DNA of 7,947 bases, from NCBI GenBank assembly GCA_003517845.1, contig DOZU01000247.1:1-7947 (forward strand), read 5' to 3'. The notes below the pieces were generated by a model, which did no database searches, was not told the origin of the DNA, and was given only the letters and a program-made list of their open reading frames with translations. This DNA is from Clostridiales bacterium (GTDB lineage Bacteria; Bacillota; Sulfobacillia; UBA995). A program made the translations under genes and the position numbers. Position 1 is the first letter of the stretch. Every line of letters begins with the position of its first letter. Below, one piece after another: positions 1 to 6,708 of the stretch.

Positions 1-579
1 GTGGGAATCGGCCTCACCATCGGCGGGCTGATCGGCATCACCGCCGCTTACTACGGCGGCTGGTGGGACAGCGGGGTGATGCGGCTCGTCGAGTTCCTGC
101 AGGCCATCCCCAGCCTGTTGCTGGCGATCGCCATCGTCGCCAGCCTGGGCCCCGGGATCACCAACGCCATGATCGCCATCGGCATCGGTTCCGTTCCCGC
201 TTACGCCCGGGTGATCCGTTCGGTGGTCCTGACCATTCGGGAACTCGAGTACGTCCAGTCCGCGAAGGCAACGGGAGCCACCGACCTGCGGATTATGGCC
301 CGCCACATCCTGCCTAACTCGCTGGCCCCGATCATCGTGCAGTCGACTCTGGGCCTGGCGTCCGCCATCCTCACCGCGGCCGGCCTGAGCTTCTTGGGTC
401 TCGGGGCGCAGCCGCCTTCCCCGGAGTGGGGAGCCATGCTCGCCCAGTCCCGGGCTTTCGTTCGCCTCGCCCCCCATGTGGTGGCGTATCCAGGATTGAT
501 CATCCTCGTCACCGTGCTGTCGCTGAATCTGGTCGGCGATGGCTTACGGGACGTGCTCGACCCCCGCCTCAAGCAATGA
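1..579 (+). CDS. ABC transporter permease, DppC/OppC family (5' end outside window)
   Basis: This is the inner-membrane permease subunit of a peptide/nickel-type ABC importer. Such a permease pairs with a DppB-like permease, two ATPases and a solute-binding protein. The 192 visible residues contain the family landmarks in order: a Tyr-Tyr-Gly-Gly-Trp segment after a transmembrane helix (about 17-21), a 'FLQAIPSLLLAI' helix, and the cytoplasmic EAA loop at about 83-111 (AKATGATDLRIMARHILPNS), which docks on the ATPase. Next come 'AAGLSFLGLGAQPPSPEWG' and the usual C-terminal ending 'GDGLRDVLDPRLKQ'. Family members are about 280-300 residues, so roughly 100 N-terminal residues lie upstream; the GTG at position 1 is an internal valine, not a start. 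The stop overlaps the pyrG start. Substrate (dipeptide, oligopeptide, nickel or another solute) cannot be told from the permease alone. Confidence 0.93.
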   Translation: MGIGLTIGGLIGITAAYYGGWWDSGVMRLVEFLQAIPSLLLAIAIVASLGPGITNAMIAIGIGSVPAYARVIRSVVLTIRELEYVQSAKATGATDLRIMARHILPNSLAPIIVQSTLGLASAILTAAGLSFLGLGAQPPSPEWGAMLAQSRAFVRLAPHVVAYPGLIILVTVLSLNLVGDGLRDVLDPRLKQ

Positions 580-2231
580 AGTTCGTCTTCGTGACCGGTG
601 GCGTGGTGTCATCTTTGGGCAAGGGCATCACCGTCGCCGCGATCGGCCGCCTGCTGCGCGCCCGGGGCATCCCCGTGACCGCGGTAAAGCTCGACCCCTA
701 TCTCAACGTGGACGCGGGGACGCTGAGCCCGCTGCAGCACGGTGAGGTGTTCGTTACCGCCGACGGCGGCGAGACCGACCTCGACCTCGGGCACTACGAA
801 CGTTTCCTCGATCAGGACCTGACCCGCGACCAGTGCGTGACTGCGGGCCAGGTGTACCAGCACCTGCTGGCCCGGGAACGCCGGGGCGACTTCCTGGGGG
901 GAACGGTGCAGGTAGTCCCGCACGTGACCGACGAGATCTGCCGCCGTCTGCGCCAGGTCGCCGACAGGCTGGGCACGGGCGTCGTGTTGGTCGAGGTGGG
1001 CGGCACCGTCGGCGACATCGAGGGCATGCCGTTCCTGGAAGCCATCCGCCAGCTGGGGCGAGAAGCAGGGCCCGGCCGCACCGCCCACATCCACCTCACC
1101 CTGGTGCCGTACCTGGCGGCCGCGGGCGAACTCAAGACCAAGCCGACCCAGCACAGCGTCCGCGATCTGCGCGCCATCGGCCTTCAGCCCGATTTCATCG
1201 TCTGCCGGAGCGTCCTCCCGGTGCCGGAGGAGGCCCGGCGGAAGATCGCGCTGTTCTGCAATGTGGACCCCGAGGCGGTGTTCTCCAATCCCGACCTCGA
1301 GTCGATCTATCAGGTTCCGCTGCACCTCGAAGCCGAGGGCATCGGCCGCGGCCTGGCTTCGCTGCTGGGGCTCGAGGGGACGGAGCCGGACCTGACTGCC
1401 TGGGAAGGCATGGTCTGCCGCCTGCTCAACCCCCGGCAGCGGTTGCGGATTGCCCTGGTGGGCAAGTACGTGACCCTGCCCGATGCCTACCTCAGCGTGA
1501 CCGAGGCGTTGACCCACGCCGGCGCCGCCCGGCACACGGCGATCGACATTGAATGGCTGTCGGCCGGGGAAGTAGGGGAGGACGATCCGCGACTCGCCGG
1601 GGTGGCGGCCATCGTCGTCCCCGGCGGGTTCGGTCAGCGTGGCATTGAGGGGAAGATACGCGCCATCAAGTACGCAAGGGAGAACGCCGTCCCCTTTCTT
1701 GGGCTGTGCCTTGGCCTGCAGTGCGCGGTGGTCGAGGTCGCCCGCAACGTGGGCGGTCTGGATGCCCACAGCACCGAATTCGCCCGCCGCACCCCCAACC
1801 CGGTGGTGGCCTTGTTGCCGGGACAGCGGGGAGTCAAAGCCAAGGGCGGTACCATGCGCTTGGGCGCCTATCCTTGCCGCATCACGGCGGATTCGCGGGT
1901 GGGCAGGGTGTACGGTGTGGAAGAGGCGAGCGAGCGCCACCGCCACCGCTGGGAAGTCAACCCGGCGTATGTCGCGCGCCTCGAACGATGGGGGTTGCGG
2001 CCGGTCGGCACATGGCCCGGCGGCAACCTGGTCGAGATCGTCGAGCTGGTAGATCATCCATGGTTCGTAGGCAGCCAGTTCCATCCGGAGTTCCAGTCCC
2101 GCCCCGAGCGTCCCCACCCGCTGTTCGCCGGCCTCATCGCAGCCGCGGAGGCTCGCGCCGAAAGAACCGCCTGCGGCCGCAGATCGCCGGGCACGCGCCG
2201 ATCGAACCCTCAAGCAGGGAGTCGCGGCTGA
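576..2231 (+). CDS. pyrG: CTP synthase (glutamine-hydrolysing)
   Basis: It makes CTP from UTP, ATP and glutamine in the cytoplasm, the last step of de novo pyrimidine synthesis. The protein is 551 residues against about 535 for the family. The N-terminal amidoligase domain opens with 'FVTGGVVSSLGKG' (P-loop), then 'KLDPYLNVDAGTLSP' and 'ETDLDLGHYERF', and later 'GGTVGDIEGMPF' and 'GELKTKPTQHSVRDLRAIG'. The class I glutaminase domain starts near residue 290 ('VGKYVTLPDAYLS'). It has the 'PGGFGQRG' oxyanion strand, nucleophile Cys378 in 'GLCLGLQ', and the His503/Glu505 pair in 'SQFHPEF', so the catalytic triad is intact. The start is the ATG whose first four bases (ATGA) overlap the permease stop, which suggests translational coupling; the family N-terminus fits this exactly. 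The last ~20 residues are an Arg-rich tail beyond the usual end. It has no leader of its own, so the pyrG attenuation known in Bacillus is not possible from this junction. Confidence 0.97.
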   Translation: MKFVFVTGGVVSSLGKGITVAAIGRLLRARGIPVTAVKLDPYLNVDAGTLSPLQHGEVFVTADGGETDLDLGHYERFLDQDLTRDQCVTAGQVYQHLLARERRGDFLGGTVQVVPHVTDEICRRLRQVADRLGTGVVLVEVGGTVGDIEGMPFLEAIRQLGREAGPGRTAHIHLTLVPYLAAAGELKTKPTQHSVRDLRAIGLQPDFIVCRSVLPVPEEARRKIALFCNVDPEAVFSNPDLESIYQVPLHLEAEGIGRGLASLLGLEGTEPDLTAWEGMVCRLLNPRQRLRIALVGKYVTLPDAYLSVTEALTHAGAARHTAIDIEWLSAGEVGEDDPRLAGVAAIVVPGGFGQRGIEGKIRAIKYARENAVPFLGLCLGLQCAVVEVARNVGGLDAHSTEFARRTPNPVVALLPGQRGVKAKGGTMRLGAYPCRITADSRVGRVYGVEEASERHRHRWEVNPAYVARLERWGLRPVGTWPGGNLVEIVELVDHPWFVGSQFHPEFQSRPERPHPLFAGLIAAAEARAERTACGRRSPGTRRSNPQAGSRG

Positions 2232-2260
2232 TGGAGCCAATTGAGGAGCGGGAAGTCGAG

Positions 2261-2265
2261 AGGAG
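2261..2265 (+). promoter_or_regulatory. Ribosome binding site deciding the start of the GDPD-PAP2 gene
   Basis: AGGAG lies 7 bases before the ATG at 2273, a strong match at ideal spacing. Translation from 2273 puts a short basic N-terminus directly before the first membrane helix. A competing in-frame ATG at 2231 overlaps the pyrG stop (TGATG) and has AGGGAG at 2216-2221, 9 bases upstream; it would add 14 mostly charged residues. Confidence 0.6.
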
Positions 2266-2272
2266 TGAAACG

Positions 2273-4081
2273 ATGCGCAGACTCAAGCCCAGGCAAGTAG
2301 CATGTCTGCTGCTGGGGATCGTGGCGGTTGCGGCCGCCGTACAGCTCGCGCTGGTCGAACCCCGGCCCGAGCAGGGGTTCTTCGCGGACGGGGAGCCGGT
2401 CATCATTGCCCACCGGGGCGGAAAGGGACTTGCGCCGGAAAACACCCTGGAAGCGATGCGGACGGGCATCGAGGCCGGAGCGCACCTGATCGAGTTCGAC
2501 TTGCGAGCAACCCGCGACCTTGGTCTCGTGGCCATGCATGACGAGACGGTCGACCGGACGACCGACGGGACGGGCGCGGTAAGTGACCTCACCCTCGCTG
2601 AGATTCTGGCCCTGGACGCCGGGTACCGGTTCTCGGCGGACGGAGGACGGACCTTCCCCTTCCGGGATGCCGGCATCCGCGTCCCGACGCTCGAGGAGAT
2701 CCTCGCCGCTTTCCCGGGACAACGGCTGTTGATCGACCTCAAGGAGACCGACCGCGAGATCGTGGCGCAGGTCGCCGAGGTCATCGCCGACCACTGGGCC
2801 GCCCATGAGGTGCTACTGACATCCTTTCACGACGAGACGAATCGGGCCTGGCGGGAGCTGATGCCGGAAGCGCCGCGTGGAACCGGGGAAGACGCGACCC
2901 TGCTCTTCTACATCTTCCACCGCTCGCGGCTGATGCCTTTCTACCGGCCGCATGCCGATGCGCTGCAGGTGCCCGAGTTCTCGGGGCGGATCCGGGTGCT
3001 GACCCCGGGGTTCGTCCGCGATGCCCACGCCAAGAACATGCGTGTCTACGTGTGGACCATCGATGAGCCCGCGGAGATGCGGCGCTTCCTGGCGATGGGC
3101 GTCGACGGCATCATCACCGGCTATCCCGATCGGTTGGCCGAGGTCCTGGCCCAGGGACTGCCGCCCCTGGCGCATCCCTCGCCGACCATCCGCTGGATCC
3201 AGGCATGGACCAGCCCCTCGCTCGACACTTTCTTCATCTGGGTGACCCGGCTCGGGCATGAAGAGTTCTACTTGATCGCGTTGCCCCTCGTCTACTGGGT
3301 GATCAGCAAGCGGTGGGGTCTCATGCTGACGGCCGTCTTCCTGCTATCCCACTTCATCAACACGGCCCTGAAGAACTTCTTCGCCGTCCCTCGACCCACG
3401 GGAGCCGAAGGTATCCGCATCCTCTATGCCGAGTCTGCTCCGGGCTGGGCCTTCCCCAGCGGCCACACCCAGGGCACCGCAGTCTTCTGGGGCTATGGGC
3501 CCCGGCTGTTCCGGCAGCGCCTGCTGGGGTGGATCGGGCTGGCCATCATCGCCCTGGTAGCCCTGTCCCGGATGTACCTCGGAGTGCATTGGCCCCAGGA
3601 CATCCTGGGGGGCCTGGTCCTCGCCGCCGCCATCACCGTGGTGGCGTTTCGCGCCGAGCGCTGCCCCTGGTGGGCCCGCCTGGCGGCCCTCCCCCTGGGC
3701 GGCCGGATAGCCCTGGCCTTCCTGGCACCGCTGGCGCTGCTCCTGCTCGATGCTTCGCTCGAGTCGGCCAAGGTGGTCGGTTTCCTCGCCGGCCTGCTCG
3801 GCGGCTGGGTCCTCGAGCAAGCGTTGGTCGACTTCCCCCAGCGGGCGACGCCGCCGCAACACGCGCTTCGGCTGGTCATCGGCTATGGCGGGCTGTTCGC
3901 CCTGCGGGTGCTGACGCGGGGCATTTTCGCGGAGGCCGTGCTGCCCCAAGTGGCGCGATATGTCACCATGGGGCTGTGGGTTGTTTTAGCGGCGCCGGCG
4001 CTGTTCGTGCTCCTGCGCTTGTACCGCGCGCCATCGGGACCGGAGGTCGGGCGTTCGCCCTCCGCGCATCCTGCCAACTGA
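2273..4081 (+). CDS. Membrane-anchored GDPD-PAP2 fusion: glycerophosphodiester phosphodiesterase plus PAP2 phosphatase
   Basis: This is a 602-residue two-enzyme protein. Residues 9-28 form an N-terminal helix after 'MRRLKPRQ'. Residues ~43-292 are a GDPD domain, which cleaves glycerophosphodiesters to glycerol-3-phosphate plus an alcohol. It shows 'AHRGG' (His47), 'PENT', 'EFD', 'MHDETVDRTTDG', 'LIDLKE', 'VYVWTID' and 'GVDGIITGYPDRL'. The metal position usually Glu in (N)IExK is Asp here, a swap common in the family. From ~310 a PAP2 domain carries all three motifs: Lys367-x6-Arg374-Pro375, Pro-Ser-Gly-His at 395-398, and Ser432-Arg-x5-His-x3-Asp443. More membrane helices follow at ~470-590. 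Positive-inside reasoning puts GDPD and all PAP2 motifs outside the cell. Substrates are unknown; polar headgroups, teichoic-acid fragments or an isoprenyl pyrophosphate are possible. It abuts pyrG. The ATG at 2231 is an alternative start. Confidence 0.9.
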   Translation: MRRLKPRQVACLLLGIVAVAAAVQLALVEPRPEQGFFADGEPVIIAHRGGKGLAPENTLEAMRTGIEAGAHLIEFDLRATRDLGLVAMHDETVDRTTDGTGAVSDLTLAEILALDAGYRFSADGGRTFPFRDAGIRVPTLEEILAAFPGQRLLIDLKETDREIVAQVAEVIADHWAAHEVLLTSFHDETNRAWRELMPEAPRGTGEDATLLFYIFHRSRLMPFYRPHADALQVPEFSGRIRVLTPGFVRDAHAKNMRVYVWTIDEPAEMRRFLAMGVDGIITGYPDRLAEVLAQGLPPLAHPSPTIRWIQAWTSPSLDTFFIWVTRLGHEEFYLIALPLVYWVISKRWGLMLTAVFLLSHFINTALKNFFAVPRPTGAEGIRILYAESAPGWAFPSGHTQGTAVFWGYGPRLFRQRLLGWIGLAIIALVALSRMYLGVHWPQDILGGLVLAAAITVVAFRAERCPWWARLAALPLGGRIALAFLAPLALLLLDASLESAKVVGFLAGLLGGWVLEQALVDFPQRATPPQHALRLVIGYGGLFALRVLTRGIFAEAVLPQVARYVTMGLWVVLAAPALFVLLRLYRAPSGPEVGRSPSAHPAN

Positions 4082-4082
4082 A

Positions 4083-4091
4083 TGCTATAAT
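4083..4091 (+). promoter_or_regulatory. Extended -10 promoter for the hflX operon
   Basis: TGCTATAAT is a perfect extended -10 element (TGn plus TATAAT) in the 51-base gap between the GDPD-PAP2 stop and hflX. No TTGACA-like -35 lies 16-18 bases upstream, as is common for extended -10 promoters. Transcription would begin near 4098, giving a leader of about 35-45 bases. The A/T-rich match stands out against the GC-rich surroundings. Confidence 0.7.
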
Positions 4092-4127
4092 GAAGATGAA
4101 CCTGGGGCCGCGAACTGGTTTCGCCGA

Positions 4128-4135
4128 GGGAGGTG
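4128..4135 (+). promoter_or_regulatory. Shine-Dalgarno of hflX, overlapping the GTG usually taken as start
   Basis: GGGAGGTG is a near-perfect complement of the 16S rRNA 3' end. Its last three bases are the GTG at 4133, so that codon cannot be a start served by this site. The in-frame CTG at 4142 sits 8 bases after GGAGG, the same spacing seen in front of glnR. Confidence 0.6.
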
Positions 4136-5446
4136 CGCGGTCTGCCGGCAGGGGAAGCGCGTTCCTGGCAGGATGACTTCGCCGCCTTCAGCGGCGGGGT
4201 GGAGCGCGCTTTCCTGGTGGGCGCCGAGACGGAGGACGGCGCCTGGACGGCGGAGGACTCCCTGCAAGAGTTGGCGGACTTGTGCCGCACGCTCGGCCTG
4301 GAGGTGGTCGGACGGACGATTGCCCGCCGCCGCCGCAGGGAACCGGCCTTCCGCGTGGGCCAGGGGAAGCGGGCGGAGGTTCGCCTTCAGAGCGAGGAGC
4401 TGCGCGCCGGCCTGGTGGTGGTCGACGCCGAACTCACCGGATCGCACCAGCGTGACCTGCAGCAGGACTTGGGCGTGCGCGTGCTGGACCGCACCCAGAT
4501 CATCCTGGACATCTTCGCCTGGCGGGCCCGCACCCGCGAAGGCAAGCTCCAGGTGGAGGTCGCCCGGCTCAACTACCTCCTGCCCCGGCTGGCGGGGAGG
4601 TGGCCCGAATTGTCGCGGCTCGGCGGAGGCATCGGCACCCGCGGTCCCGGCGAGACCCGGCTGGAGACGGAACGCCGTCGCTTGCGGCGGCGGCTCGGCG
4701 ATCTGCGCCGTGACCTGGAGGAGGTCCGGCAACACCGCGAGCTGCTCCGCACCAACCGGAAGCAGGTTCCATTTCCCCTCCTGGCCCTGGTGGGCTACAC
4801 CAATGCTGGCAAGTCCACTTTGTTCAACGCCTTGACCCGGGCGGAGGTGCTGGTGGAGGATCGCCTGTTCGCCACCCTCGACCCGACCACCCGGGCGCTG
4901 ATCTTGCCCAATCATCAGCAGGTCCTGCTCACCGACACCGTCGGCTTCATCCAGCGCCTGCCCACCCAGTTGGTGGCGGCCTTTCGAGCTACGCTGGAAG
5001 AACTGGTGGAGGCCGATCTCCTGGTGCACGTCATCGACGGCAGTCATCCTCGCTGGCCGGAACAAGCCGCCACCGTGGATGCCGTGCTGAAGGAGCTGGG
5101 GGCGGGGGACCTGCCCGTGCTGAGCGTGCTGAACAAACTTGACCGGATGGCCGAGGATACCGTGCCCCATCCCCAGGCGGGCGAGCGGTCGACCCTGACC
5201 ATATCGGCGCTACACGGCTGGAACCTCGATCGACTGCTCGACCAGATCGCGCGGGCTCTGGCGGCGACCCGGTGCCGCATATCGCTGGCCGTGCCTTATC
5301 AGCACGGCAATCTTCTGCAGCTCTTGCGGGCCAAGGGGCAGGTGCTGTCCGAGGAATACGGCGAGCACGGCGTGACCGTGGAAGTGGAGATCGAACGGAC
5401 ATGGGCCGATCGCATCCGGCATCGACTGGAAACGGGCTCCGCCTGA
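4133..5446 (+). CDS. hflX: GTPase HflX
   Basis: HflX is a GTPase that binds the 50S/70S ribosome and, in characterised bacteria, splits stalled or heat-damaged ribosomes. The N-terminal HflX domain has 'ERAFLVGAE', the basic stretch 'GRTIARRRRREPAFRVGQGK' and 'VLDRTQIILDIFAWRARTREGK'. A glycine-rich 'RLGGGIGTRGPGE' linker and a charged helical region (~175-205) follow. The G domain has G1 'GYTNAGKST' at ~221, 'FATLDPTTR', G3 'DTVGFI' at ~268 and G4 'NKLD' at 334-337. At up to 437 residues its length is normal. The coordinates use the first standard start codon (GTG); the Shine-Dalgarno better fits CTG at 4142, three codons downstream, and a GTG at 4199 is another option. An in-frame TGA at 4097-4099 limits upstream extension. 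It heads a unit with its own promoter and overlaps the next gene. Confidence 0.95.
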   Translation: MRGLPAGEARSWQDDFAAFSGGVERAFLVGAETEDGAWTAEDSLQELADLCRTLGLEVVGRTIARRRRREPAFRVGQGKRAEVRLQSEELRAGLVVVDAELTGSHQRDLQQDLGVRVLDRTQIILDIFAWRARTREGKLQVEVARLNYLLPRLAGRWPELSRLGGGIGTRGPGETRLETERRRLRRRLGDLRRDLEEVRQHRELLRTNRKQVPFPLLALVGYTNAGKSTLFNALTRAEVLVEDRLFATLDPTTRALILPNHQQVLLTDTVGFIQRLPTQLVAAFRATLEELVEADLLVHVIDGSHPRWPEQAATVDAVLKELGAGDLPVLSVLNKLDRMAEDTVPHPQAGERSTLTISALHGWNLDRLLDQIARALAATRCRISLAVPYQHGNLLQLLRAKGQVLSEEYGEHGVTVEVEIERTWADRIRHRLETGSA

Positions 5447-6708
5447 GCCACCTGGAACGCTTCGGCATAGCGCGGCGGCTCTTGCGAGTGGCCGACCAGG
5501 TGGACGAGGAAATCCAGCCTGCGCTGATGGGCATCTGCCAGATTCAGGCCGCCAACCATGCCCGGGTGCTGGCCGCCTTCCAGGAAGTTCGCGTCAGCCC
5601 CTGGCATTTCGCCGAGACGAGCGGCTACGGCCTGGGCGACGGAGGCCGCCAAGCGCTCGAGGAGGTTTTCGCCCGCGTCTTTGCCGCCGAGGCGGCGCTG
5701 GTGCGCACTTACATCGTCTCCGGGACCCACGCCATCGGCATCTGCCTCTTCGGGATCCTGGGCCCGGGAGATCGCCTGGTGTGCCTGACCGGCCGGCCGT
5801 ACGACACCCTGCACGGCGCCATCGGCCTCCGCCCGGGAATCCCCGGTTCCCTGCGGGACCTGGGAGTCGAGTATCGCGAAGGCTGCTGCCTGACCCCGGA
5901 TGGGGTCGATGGGGAGCGGGTCGCCGCCCTGCTGGAGGGCAGCGGGCCTGGCCGCGCCCTGGCGCTCATCCAGCGCGCCCGCGGGTATGACTCCGGTCCC
6001 GGCGCCACCCTCGCCCAGATCGCCGAGCTGACCCGGCTGGTTGCCCGGGCTTGCCCGGAGGCGGTTGTGCTGGTCGACAACTGCTACGCCGAGTTCACCG
6101 ACCGGGCGGAACCCACGGAGGTCGGGGCCCATCTGGCGGCCGGGTCGCTGATCAAGAACCCGGGAGGGGGGCTGGCCCCCTGCGGCGGCTATGTCGCCGG
6201 CCGCCGCGACCTGGTGGAACTCGCGGCCGGACGGCTAACCCTCCCCGGACTGGGCGGAGAGCTGGGCGCCACGCCGCCCTGGGGCAGACTGCTGTTTCAG
6301 GGGCTGTACCTGGCGCCGACCATGGTCGGCACCGCGCTGGCGGGAGCGGTATTCGCGGCGCGGTTCTTCGACCGGCTCGGTTTTTCCACCCGCCCCGCGT
6401 GGGATGAACCGCGCTCGGACATCGTCCAGTCCATCGAACTCGGCACGCGCGAACGTGTCCTGGCCTTCCTCCGCGGCGTCCAGCGGGCGTCGCCGGTCGA
6501 CGCTTTCGCCATCCCGGAACCGGGCCCCTTGCCGGGCTATGGGGACGCAGTGGCGATGGCGGCCGGCACCTTCGTGCAGGGGGCTACCCTCGAACTCAGC
6601 GCGGATGCGCCGCTGCGCGAGCCATACCGGGTGTATCTCCAGGGAGGGCTGGTCCGAGAACAGGCGACGCTGGCTTGCCTGCTGGCTGCGACGGAGATGG
6701 GTCTCTGA
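5401..6708 (+). CDS. ynbB: PLP-dependent 'methionine gamma-lyase family' (aluminium-resistance-type) protein, YnbB-like
   Basis: This is a cytoplasmic fold-type I PLP enzyme of the Met_gamma_lyase (DUF/aluminium resistance) family; its physiological reaction is not established. The 435-residue product shows the family blocks: 'SGYGLGDGGRQALEEVFA', 'SGTHAIGICLFGILGPGD', 'GRPYDTLHGAIG', 'IQRARGYDSGP' and 'VLVDNCYAEFTD' (PLP-contacting Asp). The Schiff-base lysine is probably Lys252 in 'SLIKNPGGGLAPCGGYVAG'. 'PGYGDAVAMAAGTFVQGATLELSAD' and 'VYLQGGL' follow near the end. The gene directly downstream of hflX is the arrangement in Bacillus subtilis. The ATG at 5401 has GGAG 11 bases upstream and overlaps hflX by 46 bases. 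An in-frame CTG at 5443 forms a CTGA overlap with the hflX stop and would start the protein at 'SHLERFG', closer to the usual family N-terminus as I recall it. Family assignment is firm; function and exact start are not. Confidence 0.92.
   Translation: MGRSHPASTGNGLRLSHLERFGIARRLLRVADQVDEEIQPALMGICQIQAANHARVLAAFQEVRVSPWHFAETSGYGLGDGGRQALEEVFARVFAAEAALVRTYIVSGTHAIGICLFGILGPGDRLVCLTGRPYDTLHGAIGLRPGIPGSLRDLGVEYREGCCLTPDGVDGERVAALLEGSGPGRALALIQRARGYDSGPGATLAQIAELTRLVARACPEAVVLVDNCYAEFTDRAEPTEVGAHLAAGSLIKNPGGGLAPCGGYVAGRRDLVELAAGRLTLPGLGGELGATPPWGRLLFQGLYLAPTMVGTALAGAVFAARFFDRLGFSTRPAWDEPRSDIVQSIELGTRERVLAFLRGVQRASPVDAFAIPEPGPLPGYGDAVAMAAGTFVQGATLELSADAPLREPYRVYLQGGLVREQATLACLLAATEMGL

Noticed and set aside
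609..2240. A long minus-strand open frame (543 codons) opposite pyrG
   Set aside because: It lies wholly opposite a gene with intact catalytic motifs. Its translation has no recognisable domain, and long antisense frames are expected in GC-rich coding DNA.
4090..4176. Small leader peptide of up to 28 residues before hflX
   Set aside because: Its first ATG lies in the -10 box itself and the second (4096) lies at about the predicted transcription start, with no Shine-Dalgarno. It shows no run of a regulatory amino acid that would suggest attenuation.
4085..5170. A minus-strand open frame of 361 codons opposite hflX
   Set aside because: It shadows a gene with complete G1, G3 and G4 motifs. The translation is low-complexity Gln/Gly/Ala/Pro-rich with no family resemblance.
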